Assembly (NCBI GenBank): GCA_025267735.1
Contig: CM046303.1
Location: 17,846,403 to 17,910,402 of the forward strand
Source: Mactra quadrangularis
Taxonomy: Eukaryota; Mollusca; Bivalvia; Venerida; Mactridae
Length of the DNA: 64,000 bases
Direction: 5' to 3'
The position numbers and the translations under genes were made by a program. Each line of letters starts with the position of its first letter. Position 1 is the stretch's first letter. The notes under the pieces are model-generated. The model ran no database searches. It was not told the origin of the DNA and saw nothing but the letters and a program-made list of their open reading frames with translations. Positions 1-10,194 of this stretch are shown here, piece after piece.

Positions 1-132
1 AAAATTAATTTTCATATCAAGGCTCTAGTAGTTCTTGTTTGGTTGCTAGATACAGTGATTTAGAATAGAAGGGTAAAAAAAGGTCAGAATGACATTTTTT
101 GCTTGTAAATTAACGCTTTTACATGTAAATAC

Positions 133-514
133 CTCTCCTCCGGGGTTGTGGTTTATTACTTGACTTCATTTTGAGTTGGTGGTGGTTAAGTGCCACACCA
201 TTGAGTATTCTTTGTGGAAAACTAAGGTTTTGGGCTGCTGCATTCTTGTTGTCAAGAGAAGATTTCAAGTTGGCTACTGTTTCATGTAAGACAGTATTCT
301 CATGTTGTTGCTTGGCTATTTCCTTCGTTAGTTTTGAAATCAGTTGTTGCTGCTCCAAGTCATGATCTTCCAAATAACTCACACGTTCTTTCAGTTGTTT
401 GAATGCTGCACTATTCTCAAGAAGCTTTTCAATATCCACAGCAGTGATGTCAAATTCCACTGCTGAACATTGATAAAGCACTGGCAATAAGAAAATTAAT
501 CCAAACAGATTCAT
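133..514 (-). CDS. First exon of a secreted coiled-coil protein (possibly C1q-domain family)
   Basis: The reading frame starts at 514 and begins with a clear signal peptide (MNLFGLIFLLPVLYQCSA), so the product is probably secreted. Residues about 25-90 are rich in Leu, Glu, Lys and Gln in a heptad-like spacing, which suggests a coiled coil for oligomerisation. The frame ends in a basic stretch (PQPRRRG), where a good donor (GAG|GTATTT) lies just before a stop at 119-121. I therefore read this as exon 1 ending at 133, with the rest of the gene to the left of the window. Signal peptide, coiled coil and then a splice is the common layout of bivalve C1q-domain and related secreted proteins, but no C1q domain is visible here. 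The gene is head to head with the ten-exon gene at 2275-8504. Confidence 0.5.
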
Positions 515-897
515 GATTTAAACTATGATATATGTTTTTTAGATGATTTTTACAAGTATGTCTGTGATGACAGAGAATTGTGAATGAAAAGTCTCTTTGA
601 TAAGAAAGAGAAGCAAACATATGGTATTCTCAATACAAAGGTTCATGTGTACTTCAGCTATTACTATCTACATGTATTTGTAATCTATTTATATCCTTTA
701 AATTTCCTCTTGTCCCAATTTAGATGACAGTTGTACATGCATATTGTTAGTATTAGATTTGAGATGTAGGAATGATGATAGCTGTCCAATATTATGAATA
801 ATATTCTTTTAGAAAACTTAAAGGGTTTTCCCAAACTTTTTTGTTTGTACTTTGCAGAGGCTGATGGTAATTGTACTTTTTGTGTAACTGCAGTATT
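515..897. other. Non-coding stretch between the secreted-protein exon and the Tc1 element
   Basis: AT-rich sequence with no convincing coding region. It should hold the promoter and 5' untranslated region of the minus-strand secreted-protein gene. No recognisable regulatory motif stands out. Confidence 0.4.
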
Positions 898-899
898 TA

Positions 900-2197
900 C
901 AGTTTGACCAGAAATTATTGAGAATAAGAAACTTTCTCATTTTCAAAGGAAATGAAATTAAACAGAGAAAAGTGAAAATCAAACTTAATAGCACATACCT
1001 CAAGCTTCAAAATCATACAGTTTTCAATATTTTGTAAGGTCTCCTTTGGCTTGTATACAAGCTTCGATTCGTCGTGGCATGCTATTTAACAAAGAAGTTA
1101 GAAAATCATGGCTCATACTGTCCCAATATCTGACCACCTCTGCTTTCATATCATGTATATTTGTCAAATTTATTTGGTTAATACTTTCCTTCATACATCC
1201 CCAGATGTTTTCAATTGGGTTAAGATCAGGACTGTAGCTGGGCCAGTCTAAAACATTGATTTTTTGTTCCTGAAACCACCTCTTGGTATGCCTGGCTGTG
1301 TGCTTTGGGTCATTGTCTTGCTGTAATATCCAATCATTTCCATAAAAAACTTCTGCAGTAGGAATCAGATGTCCTTCCAGAATATCTGTGTACCGTTCAC
1401 TGGTCAGATTCCCACCAAAAACACAAAGTGGTGTAGACCCAAGTAAGGATACCCCACCCCACACATGAAACTTCTCACTGTATTTAGGTCGCTGGTAAAT
1501 AGGTTTCTCGCACGATTTTGTCCATATCTTTATACAGTTAGGGTATAACCATACTGAACTTTCATCAGAGAAAATAACGTTCTCCCAGTTAAAGTTTACA
1601 TGCTCCAAACACCAGTTCAAACGACGTTCTTTATGTTCAGGTTTCAATAACGGTGAAGGAATTCCTTTAGATTTATGCCAGTCCATTGATTGAAGTTGAC
1701 ATCTAATGGTCTCCTTAGAGACAGTAACAGTTCCTCTACGAATCATTTCAGTTCGAATGTTCGAAATACTCATGCGTCTGCCTTTAGAGACAATGATTCC
1801 CAACCTCCTCCTGTCACCGACTGTTAATTTTTTAGGCCTACCTGCCCCCTTCTTATGTTCCATACTTTCACCATTCTGGATATTTCTTACAATCCTGTAC
1901 ACAGTTGATAGAGGAATGTCTGTTCTTTCTGATAGATCTTGTGCTGATGTTATACCTTCGTTGTATAACTCAAGAACAATCTTTCTTTTTTCAAAACCTG
2001 ACATTTTGACAGTGCTGTTCAAGGTCGTCTGCTATTTTGTTTATAAAAGGGAGATCACTCTAAGCAAACTTTGAAAAATGATTGACTGAGTAGTCTCCCT
2101 TGACCTTCAGGTCAATATTCACAAATATTTCAAAGACAACGTCAAGAGAGAAAATCAAAAACAACATCTAAATTCTCAATAATTTCTGGTCAAACTG
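900..2197 (-). mobile_element. Complete Tc1-type DNA transposon
   Basis: The element is 1,298 bp long. Its ends are perfect inverted repeats of about 26 bp beginning CAGTTTGACCAGAAATTATT, at 900-925 and 2172-2197. Both sides carry the TA duplication typical of Tc1/mariner insertion (898-899 and 2198-2199). It contains one uninterrupted transposase frame. Identical ends and an unbroken frame suggest a recent insertion, and the element could still be mobile. It sits between the secreted-protein exon and the first recognised exon of the next gene. Confidence 0.93.
1024..2022 (-). CDS. Tc1-family DD34E transposase
   Basis: A 332-residue frame, close to the usual Tc1 transposase length (about 340). 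The N-terminus has paired helix-turn-helix regions for binding the inverted repeats (FEKRKIVLELYNEG and STVYRIVRNIQ), followed by the GAGRPKKLT linker. The catalytic triad is present: Asp in VIFSDESS, Asp in ILQQDNDPKHT and Glu in SPDLNPIENIWG. There are 34 residues between the second Asp and the Glu, so this is DD34E. The enzyme cuts and pastes the element at TA sites. Met1 at 2022 is the first start in the frame; a second Met (MSGFEKRK) six codons in is also possible. No frameshift or stop is seen. Confidence 0.95.
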   Translation of the reverse strand: MNSTVKMSGFEKRKIVLELYNEGITSAQDLSERTDIPLSTVYRIVRNIQNGESMEHKKGAGRPKKLTVGDRRRLGIIVSKGRRMSISNIRTEMIRRGTVTVSKETIRCQLQSMDWHKSKGIPSPLLKPEHKERRLNWCLEHVNFNWENVIFSDESSVWLYPNCIKIWTKSCEKPIYQRPKYSEKFHVWGGVSLLGSTPLCVFGGNLTSERYTDILEGHLIPTAEVFYGNDWILQQDNDPKHTARHTKRWFQEQKINVLDWPSYSPDLNPIENIWGCMKESINQINLTNIHDMKAEVVRYWDSMSHDFLTSLLNSMPRRIEACIQAKGDLTKY

Positions 2198-2274
2198 TAA
2201 CTTGACAAGACACTTGAATTAAGTGTAGAGGGGAATGTTTACTGTAGGTTTTTATAAAGAATTATATTTTGTAG

Positions 2275-5200
2275 GGAATTAGAGAGAAAGACTTCATCTA
2301 TGGGAAATTTCAGTTATCTTGGGCTTGGTAATCACAATAGATCTAGAAGTGCTGGTGCTAAACCTGCTTGTCATGGACAATATGAACTTGTTGCTGAAGA
2401 GTATTCTTCACAAGGTATTGATTTTAGTACGTTAAGTACATTGAACTTTCATGTACTATGCATTTCTAGCATGTTTGGGCACTGTGAAGATTTTATACAT
2501 GTCTGTACATCTACTGTTGTTTTTTCATTTTACTTGAGAATGGCTTATAGTGAACTTTTGTAATCCCTGCTAATTCATTGTGTTTAACTTTAATCCCCTT
2601 CTCCAGAGCCACTTTAAAATTGCCAATGAAACTTCCAGTAGAGTTACCATATGTAACAGTTCTCAATAGATCAATAGAGCCATTATATTTTGTTCACTTT
2701 GTATTTTCTTTGAGTCAATTTGTTACTATTTGATGAATTATAAAGTTGACTAATCCCCAGGTGTCATCATTTATAATAAGCTTTTTGATTGGTAGTCTTT
2801 AACATTTGTTTCTCAAAGTTAATATTAAGGCCTAATTTAACAGTTAAAGTTACATTTAAAAGAAAAATGACAAATCTTTTTTTAGTGCCAATATTGGACA
2901 GTCATGACCTTCATCACTCATATTTGTACACAATGTTATTTTTGTCATTACTGTTTTTGCTCCTCTTTGATAAAAATATGTCAAAATAAGCTTTGCTGCA
3001 TACCTCAGATCATTGTATCTATGTAAATGTCAAGACTGTCTGATATAAATAATACCTTCTTATTTCAGGAAAGTTAACTACAGCTGGGAGTTTATATTCT
3101 TTGTATAATGACCATAGTCCTGGTAAACCTCTAGGTCAGATAGAATCTAAAATAGATCATGGACATTATTCTACTTTTCCTAGAAGACATGCTCCTGTTA
3201 ATTACAAGTATGTTAGAATGAACCCTTGTAGTAATAAACTTACCCTGTTTTTAGTTTGGAACAACTTATAATCTTGCAATGGAAGGAGGAAAGATTAAGT
3301 ACCTAATGCAGGGCTTGAACCAGCAACATCCTGCTTGCAAGTCAGATGCTCTACTGACTAAGCTTATCAGGCTGATGAATATAACAGACAAATAATTTAA
3401 AAACATACTATGTATGTACACCTCTGCTACAATCAAAGGGAGATCAATGTTTAAAATGCTAAGTTGACAAGTCATCTGTATAAAGCTAGTTCAGATTGCG
3501 CATGTCAACAACTAATGGTGTTTATTATGAGATCATAATTATATGATGGAAAAAATCTATTAATGTTAAGTATCTGTATTGCTGCTGATATTTTCATAAA
3601 GTAGAAATGGATTACAATGTTTACCAGTTGTCTTAACCATGGTCCTTTCCCACAATTATTATGAAATACATATCTGAAAGCAGGTTTGCTACTATTCTGT
3701 CCCTTTAATATTAAGAATAATAAGACTTGATTCTTCTTTACCTCATGTTGATGTATATTAGCGTAGCAAGGCATAGAATTACTTTACTTCTCTTACCATT
3801 TTAGTGAAGAATTCACATCAAATCTAGATGGTGGAAATAAAAGTGTTCGAGATTTAGCCAAATTGTTCCAACAACAAATTGCACAGGTATGGTATCATTT
3901 TATTACCATTGTGCAATATATATTCCTTAAAATACTTCATTAACATTATCATGGTTAATTTCACCATAAAGTTGTCAGTAAATAAGTGCACTTCAGTGTT
4001 ATTTGATGTATAAATGAAACTTATTATAGAAAATGTAATTAATTGATCTTTTAAACAAGCCTTAAAACAGAAAAACTAGCCTAAAGATGAATTTATTGTC
4101 TGAAGTATTTGAACCTTAAGCTGGCTACTTCATTCTTGTGTCTAGGGGTCAATGATAAAGGACATCAAACTCTGGTCATCAAACAGAAACAATTGTCGAA
4201 ATGATGACTTTAAAATACATGTACATCAAATTTTAATTGTGCATAGCGTATTGCCTAAGTATTATACCACAAGAATATGATATTCTGACCAGCAGAGCTC
4301 TTGTTGATTTAATACACTTAGTGTTATTGAATATTTTAGCATAATCATTACCAAGCAGTGTTAGATGGAACAGTTAACAGAGATCATTCTTCTGAAAAAC
4401 TAGATCACATTCCAGTAAAACATATTAATGCTTCATTTAAAGATGACAAAAATTATAGAGGTAAATACCTTATTATTTCTCATTCTTTTCATTTGGTATT
4501 TTGAATAAAGTAATCTGACTCCTTCATGATAAATAATGTAATTAATAAATAATGATGAAGCAGAGGTACAGTTGTAGAATGTATGCTAAGGGATTTTGAG
4601 GTTCAGTATTTGAATCCCTAAAATCCTTCAGGAATGTTTGAACTTACTTTTGCCTATCTTTACAGAAGTGTTAATACCTGTGTAAAAGGAGAAGGAAAGG
4701 GTTAGTAACCCCTGCAGAGCATGAATCCAAAAGCTCCTGCTTGAAATTCAAATGCTCTGGTGACTAAGCCAATGAAGCTGGTGATATAACAAACAAATGA
4801 TTCAAACAAATACTATATACAACCTTATTACATGCCTCCTTCCTGTTGAAATAATTCAAACAGATGACCCAGGGTTCTTTGGACTAATCAGCTGTTGATT
4901 TATCCTGAGCATAGCACCAATGTAATACAAGGGCAAAAGGTTAAGCTTCCTATCAGTTCAATCAATCAATCGAATCCGATTATTTGTAGTTTATTTGTCA
5001 TCTGCTGCTGGTGTCCCAGAGACTGGGTAGACAGCAGCTGGCGGCTAGATCTTCTAACGTCTGTCTTCCATGTAACCCTGTCTAGAAGATTGCTGTTGTG
5101 CATCTTGTATGTCTTCATGTCTGCTTTTACACACTTTGACCAGGACTTTTTTGCCACCCACATTTGCCAGAGGATGGAATTCTCAAACTTGTAATAGAGT

Positions 5201-8200
5201 TGATGCATTCGATCGAACACATCACATGGCCATACCATGACTTACTATGCAGGGCAACTTCCTGCTTGCAAGTCATATGCTCTGTGAGTTAACTGATCTA
5301 ATCAGGCTGATTAAAAATATGCTATAAATGTTTAATTCTTACAATAAGTTGATGTAGCAACTGTTACTATTATAACTACATGTATTTCAGATTATGGTAA
5401 TCATGCTAACACCTCTAAAAACTATGAAGTTTCCTGTGGCTTAGATGATATCGAGGACAATGATAGAAGTAAGTGTTTGAATATAACTTTCATATTAAGA
5501 TCATGTAATACATACAGTATTCAACATCATAGAAGATTTATACTACCTGCATGTTAGGGCTCTCTTTAACACAATTCAAACAGGTCATCACTGATTTCCT
5601 GTGCAGAGCAATTTCATCAATAAGTGTGATGGTTGCATGTCATAGTATAGATGTTTACTTCATCTGTGTTAAGAATGGATTCAACAATCCATCCATATCA
5701 GGTTGAGTTTAAAGATCAGTTAATTACACGCTGAAAATCCAAGTCAGAGTTGCTGATGGGTTCTAAATACTTGTGTGTTTAGTTAGTTATTTTATGTCTG
5801 CATACAAATTTATTAACTATACATATAACCCAAACAAACTTGTTGCTGCTGTTCTTTGATTTATGATTGAGATTAAACAGTATTTAACATCAGGCGTTTC
5901 AAAAATTAAGTTCATACTTTTTCTGTATTCACAGAGTCAGATAGTTCAAGCACATTTTCAACAAGTGGTAGTACAGAATCTGAATGTGTATCTAAGTGGG
6001 TGGATCATGAACTTCATAAAATCAAGCGAAAACTTTCCAAAGAAATGGTTAAGGCACCAAGTCCACAAAAAAGTAAAACAATAGATGTTTACTAAGCTTT
6101 ATTACAGCCGATTTTTGCTACAATTTGAGCAGAATGCCATTTTTTAGTGTGTCTATGTGTCTTGACAGTAGCTTAAAGAGTATCATACTATGATAAATTG
6201 ATAAATATCACCAAAGTAGTGTCTTAGTTTCTGAAGATACCAAGGTTCTGATTGGAAGTACACATATATATCTAATACCTGTTGACTTTTATGATAAGAT
6301 AGTTGCAGGCCTGTTTGATGAGGCATTGTTTATTTCAATCAAATTGGCAGTTGAACTACCAATGCAGATGTTTAAACTTGCTGAATTTCTTAGTTTAGTT
6401 TCTGCTTTTAATTTTCTGTATGAATTAATCTGTCAGTTTTATTGATATCCTTTTCAGAGTTAACATTTGATGACTAATGGTAGAGAATAACACCTCTGAC
6501 TGATTTAACCAGTAATATAACATAAAATGTAGTTTAGAAGGACTAATGTTATTTTTCATTTACTTTTACTACCTTTTATAGAAACTTGAAATGTTTTTCA
6601 GCACAATCACCAGTATTGTTTTCCAGTCCAGATACAGGACGTCATGAAAGAACTAAATCGGCTCAAAGAAACCAAATAAATACACACACTTTATATTTTA
6701 GTGATGAGGAATGTTCCAAAAATAATGGATTTACCTTACAATGTAATGGGGATAATGTGAGTACAATGTACTGTGAGATTTAAGTTTGTCAATAAATAAG
6801 ATGTATTTTTTATCTTACTTAAGTATTTTTTATTGTTGGACACTACTGTGTCAGCAGAGAATGATACACGTACATGTATTGTAATTTGAACAATTGCTCT
6901 GAATTGTACATTTACAGTTTAATTGCACTGTTAAAGATATTTATCTGCAAAATAAACTCAGCTGGAACTATTAATGACTTGCAAGTTGTTAGTTTTGGTA
7001 TTTAGCCACTCATTGCCTACTTTTCCTTTACGTAAATTAATGAAGAAATGAAATCCTTACGTTGTTTTCTGTAGGCTTAAACATAATATTACTCTTAAAT
7101 ATAACTTGGTCTCGATACAATTATTATGCTGTTACATTATACTAATCAATGCTGTACAAAATGTATACAACTTTTAACAGGCTGTCTCATGCAGAATATT
7201 CCTACTGAATGTGATCTACAGTTCAATTTGTCATATTTCTGATAATGATTTACTCAATATATTTTCCATCATTATAGAATGAACATGATATTGAAGGATT
7301 TTTTGATGATGAATTGTACAGTGATGTTCAAAGTGAGGAGACAAAGTACACTGATACAAGACTGTCTGCAATACCTGTCAAGTCTAATTTACCTATGAAG
7401 ACAATAATGAAGAAAGTAGAATCCCCTTCTAAATCAGGAGCTGTGGATTGTGAGTATCAGTTTTATTTCTAGCAACTCTGTGTGAAGATTTTTAGTATTT
7501 ATTTTGCCTTTTGTCAATTGCTGTCAATATATTCATCTCTTATATTGAAATAAAAAAATGAATAAAATGAAAACTAAGGCCAAATAGTTAATAGTTAGAT
7601 TCCCATTCCCTCCTGACCCTTCCTAAAAAGCCTTCTGGCCAACCATTTTTTTTTAATTTTTGAATATCAGGTTTTGCCAAGTTTTACTGAAATACAAATC
7701 CTTTTTAAGCATAAAGCAGATAGTCGCCGAGTGTTAGAATTATAAATTTGCTTGATAGCTGTCTCTTATTCATGGTTGTCCCTTTTTTAATCTGAATGAG
7801 AGTATAACGGCCTTATATATCGGACCCAGGATGCCATGTGAGTACTGTAACTCTTGCAGTTTATTGATTAATGTTTGTTTTGAAAATAGCATTCCTTTTT
7901 CATTGCTATGCTCTTCTTATTTCAGCTGAAAATATAATAATGAAACAAAACAAGAAGAAAATTAGAAGAATACCTAGGAGGATACCTAATTCTAGTAAAG
8001 AAATTACATCAAAACCAAAAGTAGTGTCTCAAATATCACGTTTCTGATTATATAGTTTGTTAAGCTGTTTAATAATGACATTATTCATATTTCAGACTAT
8101 GTATTTACCATCATTCATTTTTTGCCATGGCCCTGCATGCAATTTTTAATTTGGGTTTCTTTTTTGTCTTTATTGAAGCAGTCAAATTTTAAGGTTTTTA

Positions 8201-8504
8201 CTGTCTTTAATTATTAGTAGAAAAATTTCCATTTAATATTGATTTCAGAATAATTTCTAGTACCATGAATTTTCAGATTGATATATTTTGAGAAGTTTTT
8301 ACAAATCATCATAACAGTTTATTTTTTCTCTTACAGAGTAACGAAGGCAAGTATGCCAATATTATGACAATACGTTCAAGTATCAATGAAGCTGGAAAAC
8401 ATCATCTTACTCATACAATTAAGAATTTGAAGACAGGAGGATCTAGCACTATGTTAGATGAACATGTGTCAGCACAGAGATTGGTTGCTGTATTTAGAAC
8501 ATAA
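2275..8504 (+). CDS. Ten-exon gene for an unrecognised 420-residue hydrophilic protein
   Basis: I do not recognise this protein. Exons that join in phase: 2275-2414, 3069-3207, 3805-3886, 4340-4460, 5391-5468, 5935-6072, 6602-6756, 7278-7449, 7926-8020 and 8337-8504, stop 8502-8504. All are bounded by AG and GT; several donors are strong (GTAAGT, GTGAGT), while the one after 8020 (GTAGTG) is weak. From the ATG at 2300 the coding length is 1,263 nt, exactly 421 codons. The frame is open upstream to the acceptor at 2275, so earlier coding exons are possible. The product is rich in Ser, Asn, Asp, His and Lys, with no signal peptide or membrane segment. Stretches worth searching are SVRDLAKLFQQQIAQ, WVDHELHKIKRKLSKEM and a basic KKKIRRIPRRIP segment. 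If the weak exon-9 donor is skipped, the frame runs to a stop at 8046-8048, giving an alternative C-terminus. Confidence 0.72.
3268..3480 (-). repeat. tRNA-headed SINE copy (family C) in intron 2 of the ten-exon gene
   Basis: Read on the minus strand, the segment contains a tRNA-like head: an A-box-like part (AGCTTAGTCAGTAGAGCATC), then CTTGCAAGCAGGATGTTG, then a B-box-like GGTTCAAGCCC. Related diverged segments lie at about 4690-4860 and 5245-5340 in neighbouring introns of the same gene. No target duplication was found. Confidence 0.5.
4690..4860 (-). repeat. Diverged SINE copy (family C)
   Basis: It shares the order of motifs with 3268-3480: a CTGCAGAGCATGAATCC segment, GCTCCTGCTTG, ATGCTCTGGTGACTAAGCC, then GATATAACAAACAAATGATT. 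It is clearly decayed. Confidence 0.4.
4966..5238 (-). pseudogene. Possible degenerate retroelement protein fragment
   Basis: A 90-residue minus-strand frame with a coding-like texture (VKADMKTYKMHNSN, DRVTWKTDVRRSSRQ) lies in intron 4 of the ten-exon gene. The wording resembles the C-terminal end of reverse-transcriptase-type proteins, but no catalytic motif is present and I cannot assign it firmly. A SINE fragment follows directly at about 5245-5340. Confidence 0.25.
5245..5340 (-). repeat. SINE head fragment (family C)
   Basis: It contains GCAGGGCAACTTCCTGCTTG, then CAAGTCATATGCTC and CTAATCAGGCTGAT, matching the head of the copy at 3268-3480. Confidence 0.4.
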
Positions 8505-8510
8505 TGTTAA

Positions 8511-8560
8511 AATAAAATCATAGAATGTGGTGCTTTTCTCACACAAATGACTACAATAAA
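8511..8560 (+). terminator. Polyadenylation signals of the ten-exon gene
   Basis: AATAAA occurs at 8511-8516, seven bases after the stop codon, and again at 8555-8560. The second is better placed for a normal 3' end. Both lie on the coding strand. Confidence 0.5.
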
Positions 8561-9740
8561 ATCATCTTAAGTTGATTTCATCAATTAGGAGAACACATTC
8601 TGAATGTCAATAGAAAATAAATACCATATTATGTTTCAAAGGTAAACAGTATTCTGCATACTCTAATTGGATTCTATAGGATAAAATATGAATGTTTCCT
8701 GGTTTTGGCACACTGATTTTTTGTAATGTTTTGTGAAAAAGAACACTGATCTTGATCATTACAATTTTTCACTCTAAGTATTTTCTGCTTCATCAGAAAG
8801 ACATTAATTTGCATGCAAACTAAAGTTTAGAGTGCTTGTACATGTATATAAAATTGTTCTAGGAATAATGATTTCTAGTAGTTTATATTATTACAATTGT
8901 TATTTTTTATACTTTATTTATGATGCAATCCATATTTTAATTTCGATCAAGCCACTTTTAAAGTAGCAGTGCTTATTACTGTTGGTTAATTGTTAATTCC
9001 TTATCGAGCATGTGATTTCTTCCCTTTGTCATACTTTTATCTGCAACTTGTTTGCCTTCAAAATTATTTTGTTGTCTACAATTTCTGTAAATAATTATAC
9101 TATTGTTAATTTGTTGTTTTTCTAATAATGATTTTGGAATAATGTAATGCATATGTTCCACACTCGAAGCTACTGTGATATCTGTTGTTATGCCACTTCC
9201 CCAAAGCAAAGTATTTTCTCCTGTTGGATGTTTGTTAGTCTAAATTTGTTATTTGTTGATTTTTTTACACATTTTGATGATGTAATATAATACCCATTAA
9301 TTCATAATCAGAGCCTCTGTGATAACTGTTTATAATTGTTAAGCTATTTCTCTTTAAGCATGTGATTTCTTCTTTTTTCCGTTAAGCATGTGATTTCTTA
9401 CTGTTAACCATTTTCTCTAATAAACATACTATTTGACAGATTTGATAAACATATGTTCTGTCTCACTTCAAACCTTTGGTGCACTACAAATACCTTTTCT
9501 TGATGCTGCTAAATCCAAAAAACAATTACTACTTTCAAATCAATTCATTTCCTGTTTGATTCATCAGTTTTAAGCAACTTTGCATATAGTGCTTATAGTT
9601 ATTTTCATGCATATCATGGACTACGAAACACTTCAATGTCTCCTTCAAAATTGATTTATAATTGACCTGGTTTATTTCAACTTCCTGCAGCAGAATGAAT
9701 ACAACATAGAAAACAGGCAAGATGTAGTGGTCCCTATATT
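8561..9740. other. Intergenic AT-rich sequence between convergent genes
   Basis: No coding region is supported. The 15-mer AGCATGTGATTTCTT occurs near 9007, 9357 and 9386, a small local duplication. The two short minus-strand open frames here look like chance. Confidence 0.4.
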
Positions 9741-10194
9741 GTTCAATTTTATTCAACTGTCAGTGGCATACAAATTAACTCCGATTTAAATCTAATTTTG
9801 TCAATCGTGAGTACAGAAGTACTTTACTTTAAACATATTTTATTGTCAAATAGTAAACATAGATATAATATACAACAATGACAGATACATTGAACAAAAA
9901 TGACAATGGGGTCTGGCCACAAGTTCTCACAACTTAGTTACGGCCATTCCCCGACATATATTTACAAAAATAAACCTGCCTTTGACTGTATTGTGGTTCG
10001 GTTAAGTTAGAAATATTAAGATATTATGGTTTATATATTTATTGAAATGAAATAGGAATTTTTTAAAATATGTTGAAAATTTATATTAAGATTGTTTTCG
10101 TGATGCACTAGTAGTAGTACTACAGAAGTACTAAAGTGAATATTCAAATCAGCCGGTTAATTAATGAGCCACTGGCAATTGAATAAAATTTAAC
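9741..10194. mobile_element. Non-autonomous inverted-repeat element (MITE-like), copy 1
   Basis: The left end reads AATTTTATTCAACTGTCAGTGGC. The right end, reverse-complemented, reads AAATTTTATTCAATTGCCAG followed by TGGC. These are imperfect inverted ends of about 23 bp on a 454-bp element with no coding capacity. A second, shorter copy with the same ends is at 57454-57681. The target duplication is unclear. Confidence 0.55.
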
